This document shows, piece by piece, positions 17,101 to 23,790 of a stretch of 64,000 nucleotides of DNA. Position 1 is the stretch's first letter. Each line of letters starts with the position of its first letter. The position numbers were made by a program, and so were the translations under genes. A model generated the notes under the pieces. That model was not told the DNA's origin. It made no database searches and saw nothing but the letters and a program-made list of their open reading frames with translations. Source of the DNA: an uncultured Porphyromonadaceae bacterium (lineage in GTDB: Bacteria; Bacteroidota; Bacteroidia; Bacteroidales; Muribaculaceae); the NCBI GenBank assembly GCA_900541835.1, contig UQLL01000005.1, positions 46,258 through 110,257 on the forward strand, read 5' to 3'.

Positions 17101-17860
17101 GGCGGTCCGGGTCGGTGTAGTTCTTCTGCATGGATACGCAGGTGAGGCAGTCATGGGCGTCGGCGTCGGACTCCTCGGTGAAATGGACGTCGTTGGTGGC
17201 CACGAGCTTGATGCCGTGCTTGCGGGCCAGGTCGATGAGGACCTTGTTGACTTCCTGCTGCTTGGGGTACGTCTCGCGGTTGCCGTTCGGCTTGTCGGTC
17301 TTATGGCGCTGGAGTTCGAGGTAGTAGTCGTCGCCGAAAGTGTCGCGGTACCAGCGCACGCGCTCGTCGGCCTCCTGCATCTGGCCGTGCAAGATGAACT
17401 GGGGCACTTCTCCGCCCAGGCAGGCGGAGAGGATGATGAGGCCCTCGCGGTGTGCGGCCAGGGCGTCGCGGTCCGTGCGCGGGTGATAGTAGTAACCCTC
17501 GGTCCAGGCCTGGCTCACGAGCTTGACGAGGTTATGGTAGCCTTTTTCGTTTTTTGCCAGCACGATGAGGTGTTCGCCGTTGTCGCGCTTGTCGGAGCGG
17601 TCGGTCAGGGAGTTGTGGGCCACATACATCTCGCATCCGAGAATGGGCTTGAGCTTGTGGTCGTCGTCGAGGTCGCCGTTGACCTTCTTGACGGTATTGT
17701 AGAACTCCTTGATGCCGAACATGTTGCCATGGTCGGTGAGGGCGAGTCCCTTCATGCCGAGCTTGGCGGCCCGTTTGACCAGTCCCCCGATGGAGGCCTG
17801 GCCGTCGAGCAGCGAATATTGCGAGTGCACGTGCAGGTGCGTGAATTGCCTTGGGTCCAT
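14114..17860 (-). CDS. dnaE: DNA polymerase III subunit alpha
   Basis: Replicative polymerase catalytic subunit, 1248 aa, complete. The N-terminal PHP domain has THLHVHSQYSLLDG and LALTDHGNMFG. The C-family polymerase core has the GPGRGSAAGSVVAYCLG motif and the catalytic aspartates in LPDIDVDFDDDGR. Helix-hairpin-helix and OB-fold regions follow (VTFGGLVTGFETKMTAKGK-type sequence). This is the DnaE1 class without a polC-type exonuclease. The ATG lies 7 nt after a -7 box. It is followed by trxA. Confidence 0.97.
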   Translation of the reverse strand: MDPRQFTHLHVHSQYSLLDGQASIGGLVKRAAKLGMKGLALTDHGNMFGIKEFYNTVKKVNGDLDDDHKLKPILGCEMYVAHNSLTDRSDKRDNGEHLIVLAKNEKGYHNLVKLVSQAWTEGYYYHPRTDRDALAAHREGLIILSACLGGEVPQFILHGQMQEADERVRWYRDTFGDDYYLELQRHKTDKPNGNRETYPKQQEVNKVLIDLARKHGIKLVATNDVHFTEESDADAHDCLTCVSMQKNYTDPDRLHYTKQEWFKSQQEMTDIFADLPEALDTTMEILDKVETYSIDHAPVMPVFDIPAEFGTEAEYRQRITEQELFDEFTRDENHNVVLSEEEAQKKVAGLGGYDRLYRIKLEADYLAKLAWEGAETHYPTPLSDEVKERITFELHIMKTMGFPGYFLIVQDFINTGRNKLGVSIGPGRGSAAGSVVAYCLGITNIDPLKYDLLFERFLNPDRISLPDIDVDFDDDGRYRVLKYVTDKYGADKVAHIITYTTMATKQVIKDVAKVMDLPLPESNRLAKLVPDHLPEVNGKEPKINITNCLKYNPEMRQELQNPNPLVPEVLHFAERLEGNKRNTGVHACGVIIGRDPITDWVPVSTAKDTDGETVIVTQYEGSVIEETGMIKMDFLGLRTLSIIMDALANIKQTRGIDLDIEKIPLDDAKTFELYCQGRTTATFQFESAGMQSSLRDLHPTKFEDLIAMNALYRPGPMAYIPQFIRRKHGDEPIVYDIPIMEKYLAETYGITVYQEQVMLLSRLLANFTRGESDKLRKAMGKKKIDQMMKLKVKFMDQGQKNGHKAEVLEKIWSDWTEFAKYAFNKSHATCYSWVAYQTAYLKANYPAEYMAGVLSRNFDNPAKLSHYMDECRAMGITVLGPDINESLERFTVNAKGEIRFGLGAIKGFGANATAVIIKERKENGPYTDIYDFVERVGGGAVNRSALENLAKAGAIDCFGDRRDLYLAPDGNSSYADTLIKYGQRMQADRNNSQASLFADIVPIETARPTPPKYEPLSDLKLLEEEKKVVTMYLSAHPLDSYYLELTYGCNTPCAEIKDRCTPGEKVTFGGLVTGFETKMTAKGKPYGVLTMEDFSGAATVRLFGKNYQTFLPYATAGSKIRVTTTLVEQPFRPGNYDLQIEKVEHLADLGNSVANELCVSLPAMDSGQLLGVLEGQVHDRDHARRAAEAAAEDKQKPQYVKPVDLVLTLQDLEHNATIRLRSRKKCLLSRALLHTLDDLGIQYTVRTK

Positions 17861-17867
17861 ATCACCA

Positions 17868-17899
17868 CAAAGGTAGCCCTTTTTTCTCGAATAGGCAAA
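17868..17899 (-). promoter_or_regulatory. Promoter of dnaE
   Basis: -33 TTTG (17899-17896) and -7 TACCTTTG (17875-17868) with an exact 20-nt spacer. The box ends 7 nt before the ATG, so the leader is only a few nucleotides. Confidence 0.75.
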
Positions 17900-18086
17900 C
17901 CCCTCCCGCGAATAAATCTGCGGACAAAAATGCGGGGACGAACCTGACTCAAAGGTCTCTTGTTGTTATGGATGGCAAACCGTGGTGATTGTCAAAGTGC
18001 CGAAGCCGCCGCAGTCATTGGTATGTTGCCAAATTTTGCTAACACGGAATTACCGTCTTTAGCTATCCAATGCTGTTTCTGAGTGC

Positions 18087-18105
18087 ATAATCCTCTTAGG
18101 ATTAT
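18087..18105. terminator. Short hairpin after the zeta-toxin gene
   Basis: ATAATCCT/AGGATTAT with a 3-nt loop, 36 nt downstream of the toxin stop (minus strand). No strong T-run follows, so its role as a terminator is uncertain. The rest of 17900-18140 shows no convincing gene. Confidence 0.35.
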
Positions 18106-18140
18106 ACGGCTGATAACGAAAAAGGGCGTGACTGGCCGGG

Positions 18141-18746
18141 TTATTCTTCGGGAAGGATGGTCAAAGCCCAGTCAGGGAGGTCGTCAATATATTGTTTAGT
18201 AAGGTCGCCATTGTTTAGCCTGAATAAGAGCCGAGCTTCCGCATCCTCAATGGAGTTGTCGTATACATAGAGCCTGTCAACTACTTCCGATACAATTTTG
18301 CAATTGGCTATTGATTTATCATATCGGGATATGATTTTAGGAATGGGTACATCATGGCCGCCATCCAAGACACGTTGAGCGACGCGCTTTGCATTTATTG
18401 TAGGGGACACAGTGGAAACAAAGAACAGTCGAATAAAAAATCCGGCTTCCTTTGCTCTGATGATGTAGTCAACTTTGTCGGGAGCCGACATCACGGTTTC
18501 AAAAATATGGCTTTTGTGTTCAGCGAGGCATCTTTCACGCCAATCATTACAGTAATTGGCTGCGTTCAGAATCGCATCCCGGTTGTTCCAATTGCCGAAT
18601 ATGTCTCTTGCCACATTATCGGGATTGATATACTCCGAATCCTCAAGCCACTCATGATGCAGAATCTTGGAAGTTACAGAAGTCTTGCCTGAACCATTCG
18701 GTCCGGCAATTACTATCAGAACCGGACGATGCTCACTTGGTGCCAT
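18141..18746 (-). CDS. Zeta-toxin family kinase (toxin of a TA pair)
   Basis: P-loop kinase-like protein of 201 aa. Walker A is AGPNGSGKT at residues 14-22. An Asp follows in YINPDNVARD, and the HIFETVMS motif matches the zeta-toxin substrate-binding ETT/S segment. The basic motif RVAQRVLDGGHDVPIPKIISRY is the conserved lid region. Zeta toxins phosphorylate UDP-N-acetylglucosamine in studied cases; that activity is inferred here. The start overlaps the end of the upstream small gene by 14 nt, the usual translational coupling of antitoxin and toxin. GC is lower than in the neighbours. Confidence 0.8.
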   Translation of the reverse strand: MAPSEHRPVLIVIAGPNGSGKTSVTSKILHHEWLEDSEYINPDNVARDIFGNWNNRDAILNAANYCNDWRERCLAEHKSHIFETVMSAPDKVDYIIRAKEAGFFIRLFFVSTVSPTINAKRVAQRVLDGGHDVPIPKIISRYDKSIANCKIVSEVVDRLYVYDNSIEDAEARLLFRLNNGDLTKQYIDDLPDWALTILPEE

Positions 18747-18948
18747 TCTTAATTCTGTTAATGGTCGCTCCCCATTTTTCTTGAGCCTGCTGTGTGGCGG
18801 AGGCGATTCCGGCAGCTACACGCTCGGCTGCCCGGCGAGTGCTTTCGCGGGCATCTTCGGCGACTTCTCGCATTATCTGAGCCATGCGCTCATCTCCTGG
18901 CTCCTCCATCGACGTCAGTCGATAATTATTCATCTCAGCTTCGGACAT
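18733..18948 (-). CDS. Putative antitoxin of the zeta-toxin pair (71 aa)
   Basis: Small helical, highly charged protein. ATG at 18948 is preferred (a TTG at 18963 is the only upstream option). The N-terminus MSEAEMNNYRLTSMEEP and the following RMAQIMREVAEDARES resemble the short genes that precede zeta toxins in Bacteroidales; this is my recollection of the gene context, not a search. It overlaps the toxin gene by 14 nt and has a TAACTTTG -7 box about 40 nt upstream. A truncated duplicate of its middle part lies at 19056-19151. Confidence 0.65.
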   Translation of the reverse strand: MSEAEMNNYRLTSMEEPGDERMAQIMREVAEDARESTRRAAERVAAGIASATQQAQEKWGATINRIKNGTK

Positions 18949-18988
18949 GGTTTTTCTTTTCAACGTTTACTCTGCAAAAGTATTTTGG

Positions 18989-18996
18989 CAAAGTTA
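18989..18996 (-). promoter_or_regulatory. -7 box of the toxin-antitoxin operon
   Basis: TAACTTTG on the minus strand, 40 nt before the antitoxin ATG. The upstream hairpin at 19011-19057 overlaps the expected -33 region. Confidence 0.55.
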
Positions 18997-19010
18997 CAAA
19001 ATTTTTAAGG

Positions 19011-19057
19011 AACAGAGGCATCGGATGGACAGTCATTGGCCGCCCGATGCCTCTGTT
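19011..19057. terminator. Large hairpin between antitoxin remnant and TA promoter
   Basis: A perfect 14-bp stem AACAGAGGCATCGG/CCGATGCCTCTGTT with a 19-nt loop. It directly follows the stop of the antitoxin remnant on the minus strand. The tail is CCTTAAAAATTTTG, a weak T-tract. Probably the terminator of the former upstream copy. Confidence 0.55.
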
Positions 19058-19151
19058 ATTCGAAATATGTTTTGCGGCATGTTTGGTCGGTGGTGCTTTC
19101 GCGGGCATCTTCGGCGACTTCTCGCATAATATGAGCCATGCACTCATTTTT
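19056..19151 (-). pseudogene. Decayed second copy of the antitoxin gene
   Basis: The minus frame encodes CMAHIMREVAEDAREST, then diverges and stops at TAA (19058-19056). The 55-nt core (19093-19147) matches 18839-18893 inside the intact antitoxin at 52 of 55 positions, in the same orientation. A TGA precedes it in frame, so no full antitoxin is made. It is evidence of duplication and partial deletion of the TA operon. Confidence 0.7.
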
Positions 19152-19217
19152 TCAGACTAAAGCGATTTCAGCATGATTTTTTCAATAATCCTGGGTTGGC
19201 GGGTATCAGTTATAACG

Positions 19218-19252
19218 GAAAGGGGCGCGACCTGCTCTGTCGCGTCCCTTTC
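19218..19252 (-). terminator. Hairpin terminator after dnaK
   Basis: GAAAGGG-CGCGAC paired with GTCGCG-CCCTTTC (one internal mismatch), 27 nt after the dnaK stop. The trailing sequence CGTTATAAC is only moderately T-rich. Confidence 0.65.
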
Positions 19253-19278
19253 GATATGTTGGATTTGAGTTAGCTTAT

Positions 19279-21186
19279 TTACTTGACTTCCTCGAAGCCT
19301 ACGTCTTCGATGTCGGGCTCTCCGGGCTTATGTCCCTGTTGTGCGCCGGGGGCCTGTCCGGGCTGAGGACCCGCCTGGCCGCCTGCAGCCTGTGCGTTGG
19401 CCACGTCCTGGGCTATGGCCTGTAGGCCTTCGGTGATCTGCTTCTCGTACATGTCGAGGTCTTCGACGAGCTGGGCCTTGTGGGCCTCTTTGAGCTTGGC
19501 TATGGTGGCCTCCAGGTTAGCCTTCTTGTCGGCGGGCACCTTGTCGCCCCATTCGGCGAGCTGGCGTTCGGCCTGGAAGATGATGCCGTCGGCGCGGTTG
19601 AGCTTGTCGGCGCGTTCCTTGGCCTTGCGGTCGGCGTCTTCGTTGGCCTTGGCCTCGTTGCGCATGCGCTCGATTTCGGCGTCGGTGAGGCCGCTGCTTG
19701 CCTCGATGCGGATGCTCTGCTCCTTGCCGGTCTTCTTATCCTTGGCGGTAACGTTGAGAATGCCGTTGGCGTCTACCTCGAAGGTTACCTCAATCTGAGG
19801 TATGCCGCGCGGTGCCGGTTCGATGCCGCCGAGGTTGAACTCGCCGAGCAGCTTGTCGTCGGCCGCCATTGGACGCTCGCCCTGGAATACGCGCACGGTC
19901 ACCTCGGGCTGGTTGTCGACTGCGGTGGAGAAGGTCTCGCTCTTGCGGGTAGGTATGGTGGTGTTGGCCTCGATGAGCTTTGTCATGACGCCGCCGAGGG
20001 TCTCGATGCCGATGCTCAGGGGCACCACGTCGAGCAGAAGCACATCCTTTACGTCGCCGCTGAGCACGCCGCCCTGGATGGCTGCGCCGATGGCCACTAC
20101 CTCGTCGGGGTTGACGCCCTTGTTGGGTTCCTTGCCGAAGACTTCCTTGACCTTGGCCTGGATGGCGGGAATACGGGTGGAACCGCCCACGAGGATTACT
20201 TCGTCGATCTGCGATGCGCTCAGACCTGCATCCTTGAGGGCCTGCTGGCAGGGGGGCACTACGGCCTCGATGAGCTTGTGGCAGAGAGCCTCGAACTTGG
20301 CTCGGGTGAGGGTCTTGACCAGGTGCTTGGGACCTGTCTGGTCGGCGGTGATGTAGGGGAGGTTGATCTCGGTGGAGGTGGAGGAGCTGAGTTCGATCTT
20401 GGCCTTCTCGGCGGCCTCCTTGAGGCGCTGCATGGCCATCGGGTCCTGGCGGAGGTCCATGTTGTACTCGGCCTTGAACTCGTCGGCCAGCCAGTCGATG
20501 ATTACGTGGTCGAAGTCGTCGCCGCCCAGGTGGGTGTCGCCGTTGGTGGACTTGACCTCGAAGACGCCGTCGCCGAGTTCGAGGATGGAGATATCGAATG
20601 TGCCGCCGCCGAGGTCGAAGACGGCTATCTTCTGCTCCTTGGTGGACTTGTCGAGGCCGTATGCGAGGGCGGCCGCGGTGGGCTCGTTGACGATACGGCG
20701 TACCTTGAGGCCTGCAATCTCGCCGGCCTCTTTGGTGGCCTGGCGCTGGGAGTCGTCGAAGTATGCGGGCACTGTGATGACGGCCTCGGTGACCTGCTGG
20801 CCGAGGTAGTCCTCGGCGGTCTTCTTCATCTTCTGCAGGATCATGGCGGAGATTTCCTGGGGCGTGTAGTCGCGGCCGTCAATCTCCACCTTGGGCATAT
20901 CGTTTTGGCATACGACCTTGTAGGGCACACGCTTGATCTCGTCCTCCACCTGGCCGCACTTCTCGCCCATGAAGCGCTTGATGGAGTATATGGTGCGGGT
21001 GGGGTTGGTGATGGCCTGACGCTTGGCGGGGTCGCCCACCTTGCGCTCGCCGCCGTCGACGAATGCCACTACCGACGGGGTCGTGTTCCTGCCCTCGTTG
21101 TTGGGGATTACTACCGGTTCCTTGCCTTCGAGTACGGCCACACAGGAGTTGGTCGTGCCGAGGTCTATACCAATAATCTTAGACAT
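19279..21186 (-). CDS. dnaK: Chaperone protein DnaK (Hsp70)
   Basis: ATP-dependent chaperone of 635 aa, the normal length. The nucleotide-binding domain has IGIDLGTTNSCVAV at the N-terminus, the ATPase motif VFDLGGGTFDISIL and ILVGGSTRIPAIQ. The substrate-binding domain has the interdomain linker region VLLLDVVPLSIGIETLGG. The C-terminal tail is Gly/Pro/Gln-rich and ends DVGFEEVK, the Bacteroidota form of the EEVD-like tail. No grpE or dnaJ is adjacent. It has a 300-nt upstream gap; no canonical promoter was assigned with confidence. Confidence 0.97.
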   Translation of the reverse strand: MSKIIGIDLGTTNSCVAVLEGKEPVVIPNNEGRNTTPSVVAFVDGGERKVGDPAKRQAITNPTRTIYSIKRFMGEKCGQVEDEIKRVPYKVVCQNDMPKVEIDGRDYTPQEISAMILQKMKKTAEDYLGQQVTEAVITVPAYFDDSQRQATKEAGEIAGLKVRRIVNEPTAAALAYGLDKSTKEQKIAVFDLGGGTFDISILELGDGVFEVKSTNGDTHLGGDDFDHVIIDWLADEFKAEYNMDLRQDPMAMQRLKEAAEKAKIELSSSTSTEINLPYITADQTGPKHLVKTLTRAKFEALCHKLIEAVVPPCQQALKDAGLSASQIDEVILVGGSTRIPAIQAKVKEVFGKEPNKGVNPDEVVAIGAAIQGGVLSGDVKDVLLLDVVPLSIGIETLGGVMTKLIEANTTIPTRKSETFSTAVDNQPEVTVRVFQGERPMAADDKLLGEFNLGGIEPAPRGIPQIEVTFEVDANGILNVTAKDKKTGKEQSIRIEASSGLTDAEIERMRNEAKANEDADRKAKERADKLNRADGIIFQAERQLAEWGDKVPADKKANLEATIAKLKEAHKAQLVEDLDMYEKQITEGLQAIAQDVANAQAAGGQAGPQPGQAPGAQQGHKPGEPDIEDVGFEEVK

Positions 21187-21366
21187 AGTATTGTAAGTTT
21201 TTAGTTTCTGCGTTATGTGAATCTCATGCTCATGGGTCGGATAATGGGGTGTCGTTCCTCATGGCTTTACCATATTAACAAATAATGCGCGAAATGTATC
21301 AGGCACGTTATGAAATTTTAAGGAATATGGGTTAAAAACCTGCAATCAAGCGAATTAAATACAGGA

Positions 21367-21454
21367 GGGCGCCCGGAGGCGCCCCCTTGGCAGTGGCTGA
21401 CAGCGACGGCACATTTTGTGCCAGTCGCCTCTCGTATGCACCAGGGTGCATACG
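21367..21454. repeat. Three consecutive hairpins between dnaK and the beta-barrel gene
   Basis: GGGCGCC/GGCGCCC (21367-21384), GGCACA/TGTGCC (21408-21422) and a near-perfect palindrome CGTATGCACC-AG-GGTGCATACG (21433-21454). They lie 3' of the minus-strand gene ending at 21496; the first is followed on that strand by CCTGTATTTAATT and may be its terminator. The remaining intergenic sequence shows nothing else. Confidence 0.6.
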
Positions 21455-21495
21455 TTGTGGCGGAGGTGTTGTGAGTGCGTTCCTGCAAGCGGACG

Positions 21496-23598
21496 CTACT
21501 TGAGGATGCCGGAGCCGACGCCGCTCTGCTGGCCGGCCTCGTTGCCCTGCTTTATCTTCTTGCCGTAGCCGAAGGTGTAGGTGGCCGACAGGGCTATCGA
21601 AGCGTGGTAGCCGGTGCCGAACTCCCATTGGTCGTAGTCGTAGTGGGCGCTGTGCATGATGCCGTGGTTGCCGCGCCAGTTCCAGCGGGCGAAGTTGTGG
21701 GCCGTCAGGCGCACGTTCCAGGCCGGGTTCGACCATCCGGCCGATAGGTAGTAGTAGTCCTTGGACTTCATCCAGGTGCCCACCATGCAGCCGTCGGCGT
21801 AGGCGCCGGCCGAGCGGTACTGGGCGCCGAAGTTCCAGGCGCCGGCGTAGTAGTTGACGCGCACCGAATAGTGGAACGACGACTTGGTCCAGCTGTAGGG
21901 GGCGCCGTTGTGGGCCGCGTATTCGTATAGGTAGACGTTGGCCTGGAGCTTGCCTCCGAGCTGGCGGGTGCCGAGGTTGACGCCGAAGTTGCCCTGGGCA
22001 TAACCGGCTACGGGCTGGCGGATGATGCGCAGGATGCCGTCGGCGTGCGCCTCGTAGTCGTAGACGTAGCGGTCGTCGACAATCCAGCCGTAGGCATAGA
22101 CGGCGATGGAGTATTTGTTGTTGGGGAAGAAGGAGTAGGTGATGCCGGGGTCGTAGCTCTTGTAGGGCACCAGTGCGGGGTTGCCGGTGTAGCTGAACAG
22201 GGGGTTGCTCTGCACCACGGCGGCGCTGCGGTAGCTCGACGACGGCACGGAGCGCATGTGGTGGAACTCCAGGCTGATGCGGTGCTTGCGCAGGAAGGAG
22301 TATTGCAGCGAGAGGTCGAACCAGGGGGTGGAGTTATGTTCCTTGACCTTGTCGGTGCGGTCGGCCCATTCGTAGGAGGAGCGGTCGTAGAGGAGGCCGA
22401 AGCCGGCGTGGCCGTAGAAGTTTCCAGCGGAGATGCTGTAGCCGGCGCCGGGGCCGAAGCGGTAGGTGCGGGCGTGGTCGCTCACGTCCGAAGTGCCCCG
22501 GTAGCGGGTGTTGTTGGCGGTGACGATGGCCTGGCCGTAGATGTCGAGCTGGCCGGCGCGCCCGAAGTCGTGGCTGTAGGTGAGCGTGGCCTTGAACTGG
22601 TGCGAGTTGTCGCGGGCGCCGTTGAGGTACTGACCCACGTTCTGCTCTGTGTAGTCGGAGGCGGAGTTGGTGTGCGAGTAGCTGTAGTAGGGACTGACGT
22701 TGAGGGAATTGCCCTTGGGCAGCGAGAAGTTCCAGTAGCCGGAATAGGTGAGGGAGTTGACGCGGTTGCTCGAGGTGGAGGTGTAGGGGTTCTCGGAGAA
22801 CTCGGCGGGGATGTAGCTCACGCGGCCTGAGATGCGGTTGACCGGGGTGTGGTCGAAGTCGGCCGCCAGCAGGTTGCTCATCGTCACCTTGTCGGTGGAG
22901 TAGAGGGCGCGGAAGGTGGTCCAGTAGTCGTTGTTCTTGTACTTGGCCGAGGTGGTCTCGCTCAGTCGCTCGAACACCTTATCGGGTGCGTGGTGCCGGG
23001 GCAGCCGGAAGGTCTCGGTGAGCTCGGAGCCGGTGTGCGGGGTGTTGGTGTAGGAGCCGCCGGCCGCCAGGTCGTAGGTCATACGCTTGTACTGGAACTT
23101 GGCGAATGCGTTGAGGCGCCCGTTGTTGGCGATGAACTGCTCCAGGCCGTAGAGCTTGACGTAGCCGCCGTACTCGTAGCGCTGCATGATGAAGTTGACG
23201 ACGTGCTGGTTGTTCTGGAAGCGCGGGTCGGATGGGAAGTCGAGATATTCGACGTTGCGGACGTCGGCCATGCGCATGCCCTCGATGTCCTGCCGGGTGG
23301 CGGGGAGGTAGTCGATGTAGATGGCTACGGGATTCCCTGCGGCGGTGAGCACGGTGCTTTCGTCGTCGATGCGTATCTGGGGTATGGACATTCGGCCGAG
23401 CAGGTCGGTGGCGGTCTGGGCGGCGTTCTTCTGGCGGGTGGTTGGGGTGTAGACGGTCCTGCGGGCGTCGGTGCGTGTGAGGTCTCCTTCTACCACCACT
23501 TCCTCCAGTTGTTTGGTCCTGGCGGTGTCGGGAGTTTCCGTGGCGGCCATGGCCGTCAGCGGCAGCAATAGCACGATGGGCAGTGTGAGCTTCTTCAT
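21496..23598 (-). CDS. Outer-membrane beta-barrel protein, TonB-dependent-receptor-like (PF14905 type)
   Basis: A 700-aa protein from ATG 23598 (MKKLTLPIVLLLPLTAMAA signal peptide; the longer frame to 23622 is not needed). After cleavage comes KQLEEVVVEGD, the TonB-box-like segment seen in Bacteroidota receptors, then a plug-like domain (about 40-150, with NPVAIYIDYLPA) and a long Tyr-rich barrel of alternating strands. It lacks the N-terminal CarboxypepD_reg-like domain of the third barrel gene. It is paralogous in plan to the next gene (23791-25872), and both have a TTACCCCCCCGAAAA element upstream. Ligand unknown. The last residues (GVGSGILK) lack a terminal aromatic, which is unusual for a barrel. 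Confidence 0.75.
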   Translation of the reverse strand: MKKLTLPIVLLLPLTAMAATETPDTARTKQLEEVVVEGDLTRTDARRTVYTPTTRQKNAAQTATDLLGRMSIPQIRIDDESTVLTAAGNPVAIYIDYLPATRQDIEGMRMADVRNVEYLDFPSDPRFQNNQHVVNFIMQRYEYGGYVKLYGLEQFIANNGRLNAFAKFQYKRMTYDLAAGGSYTNTPHTGSELTETFRLPRHHAPDKVFERLSETTSAKYKNNDYWTTFRALYSTDKVTMSNLLAADFDHTPVNRISGRVSYIPAEFSENPYTSTSSNRVNSLTYSGYWNFSLPKGNSLNVSPYYSYSHTNSASDYTEQNVGQYLNGARDNSHQFKATLTYSHDFGRAGQLDIYGQAIVTANNTRYRGTSDVSDHARTYRFGPGAGYSISAGNFYGHAGFGLLYDRSSYEWADRTDKVKEHNSTPWFDLSLQYSFLRKHRISLEFHHMRSVPSSSYRSAAVVQSNPLFSYTGNPALVPYKSYDPGITYSFFPNNKYSIAVYAYGWIVDDRYVYDYEAHADGILRIIRQPVAGYAQGNFGVNLGTRQLGGKLQANVYLYEYAAHNGAPYSWTKSSFHYSVRVNYYAGAWNFGAQYRSAGAYADGCMVGTWMKSKDYYYLSAGWSNPAWNVRLTAHNFARWNWRGNHGIMHSAHYDYDQWEFGTGYHASIALSATYTFGYGKKIKQGNEAGQQSGVGSGILK

Positions 23599-23619
23599 GA
23601 TTTTATGTTTTCGGTGTTG

Positions 23620-23681
23620 CAAAATTACTTAAAAATTCTGTTTTGCAAGCATTTTTGGTGTAATATTTTCGGGGGGGGTAA
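23620..23681 (-). promoter_or_regulatory. Promoter and poly-C element of the first beta-barrel gene
   Basis: -7 TAATTTTG at 23627-23620, 21 nt before the ATG. Further upstream on the minus strand is TTACCCCCCCCGAAAA (C8 at 23678-23671), then TACACC 18 nt after the first TACC. The same element occurs before the next barrel gene. Confidence 0.5.
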
Positions 23682-23711
23682 CTAACTGCAATCCAATGAG
23701 TTATGTAGTAA

Positions 23712-23746
23712 AAAAATGCCGCAGCGGTTTTTCCGTTGCGGCATTT
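23712..23746. terminator. Strong bidirectional terminator
   Basis: Stem AAATGCCGCA-CGG/CCG-TGCGGCATTT with one mismatch and an AAAAA/TTTTT loop; T-runs flank it on both strands. It ends the minus-strand gene 23791-25872. Confidence 0.85.
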
Positions 23747-23790
23747 TTCATTGTGGCGGACGTATCGGGGTTTGTCCCTACAGTTAGCTA

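Noticed and set aside
15263..17947. Long plus-strand open frame of about 894 codons opposite dnaE
   Set aside because: It mirrors dnaE exactly, with Val/Gly/Leu/Asp-rich shadow sequence typical of GC-rich genomes.
17974..18080. Plus-strand ORF of about 35 codons beginning MANRGDCQSAEAAA
   Set aside because: No homologue is recognised, no promoter is at hand, and it is too short to distinguish from chance.
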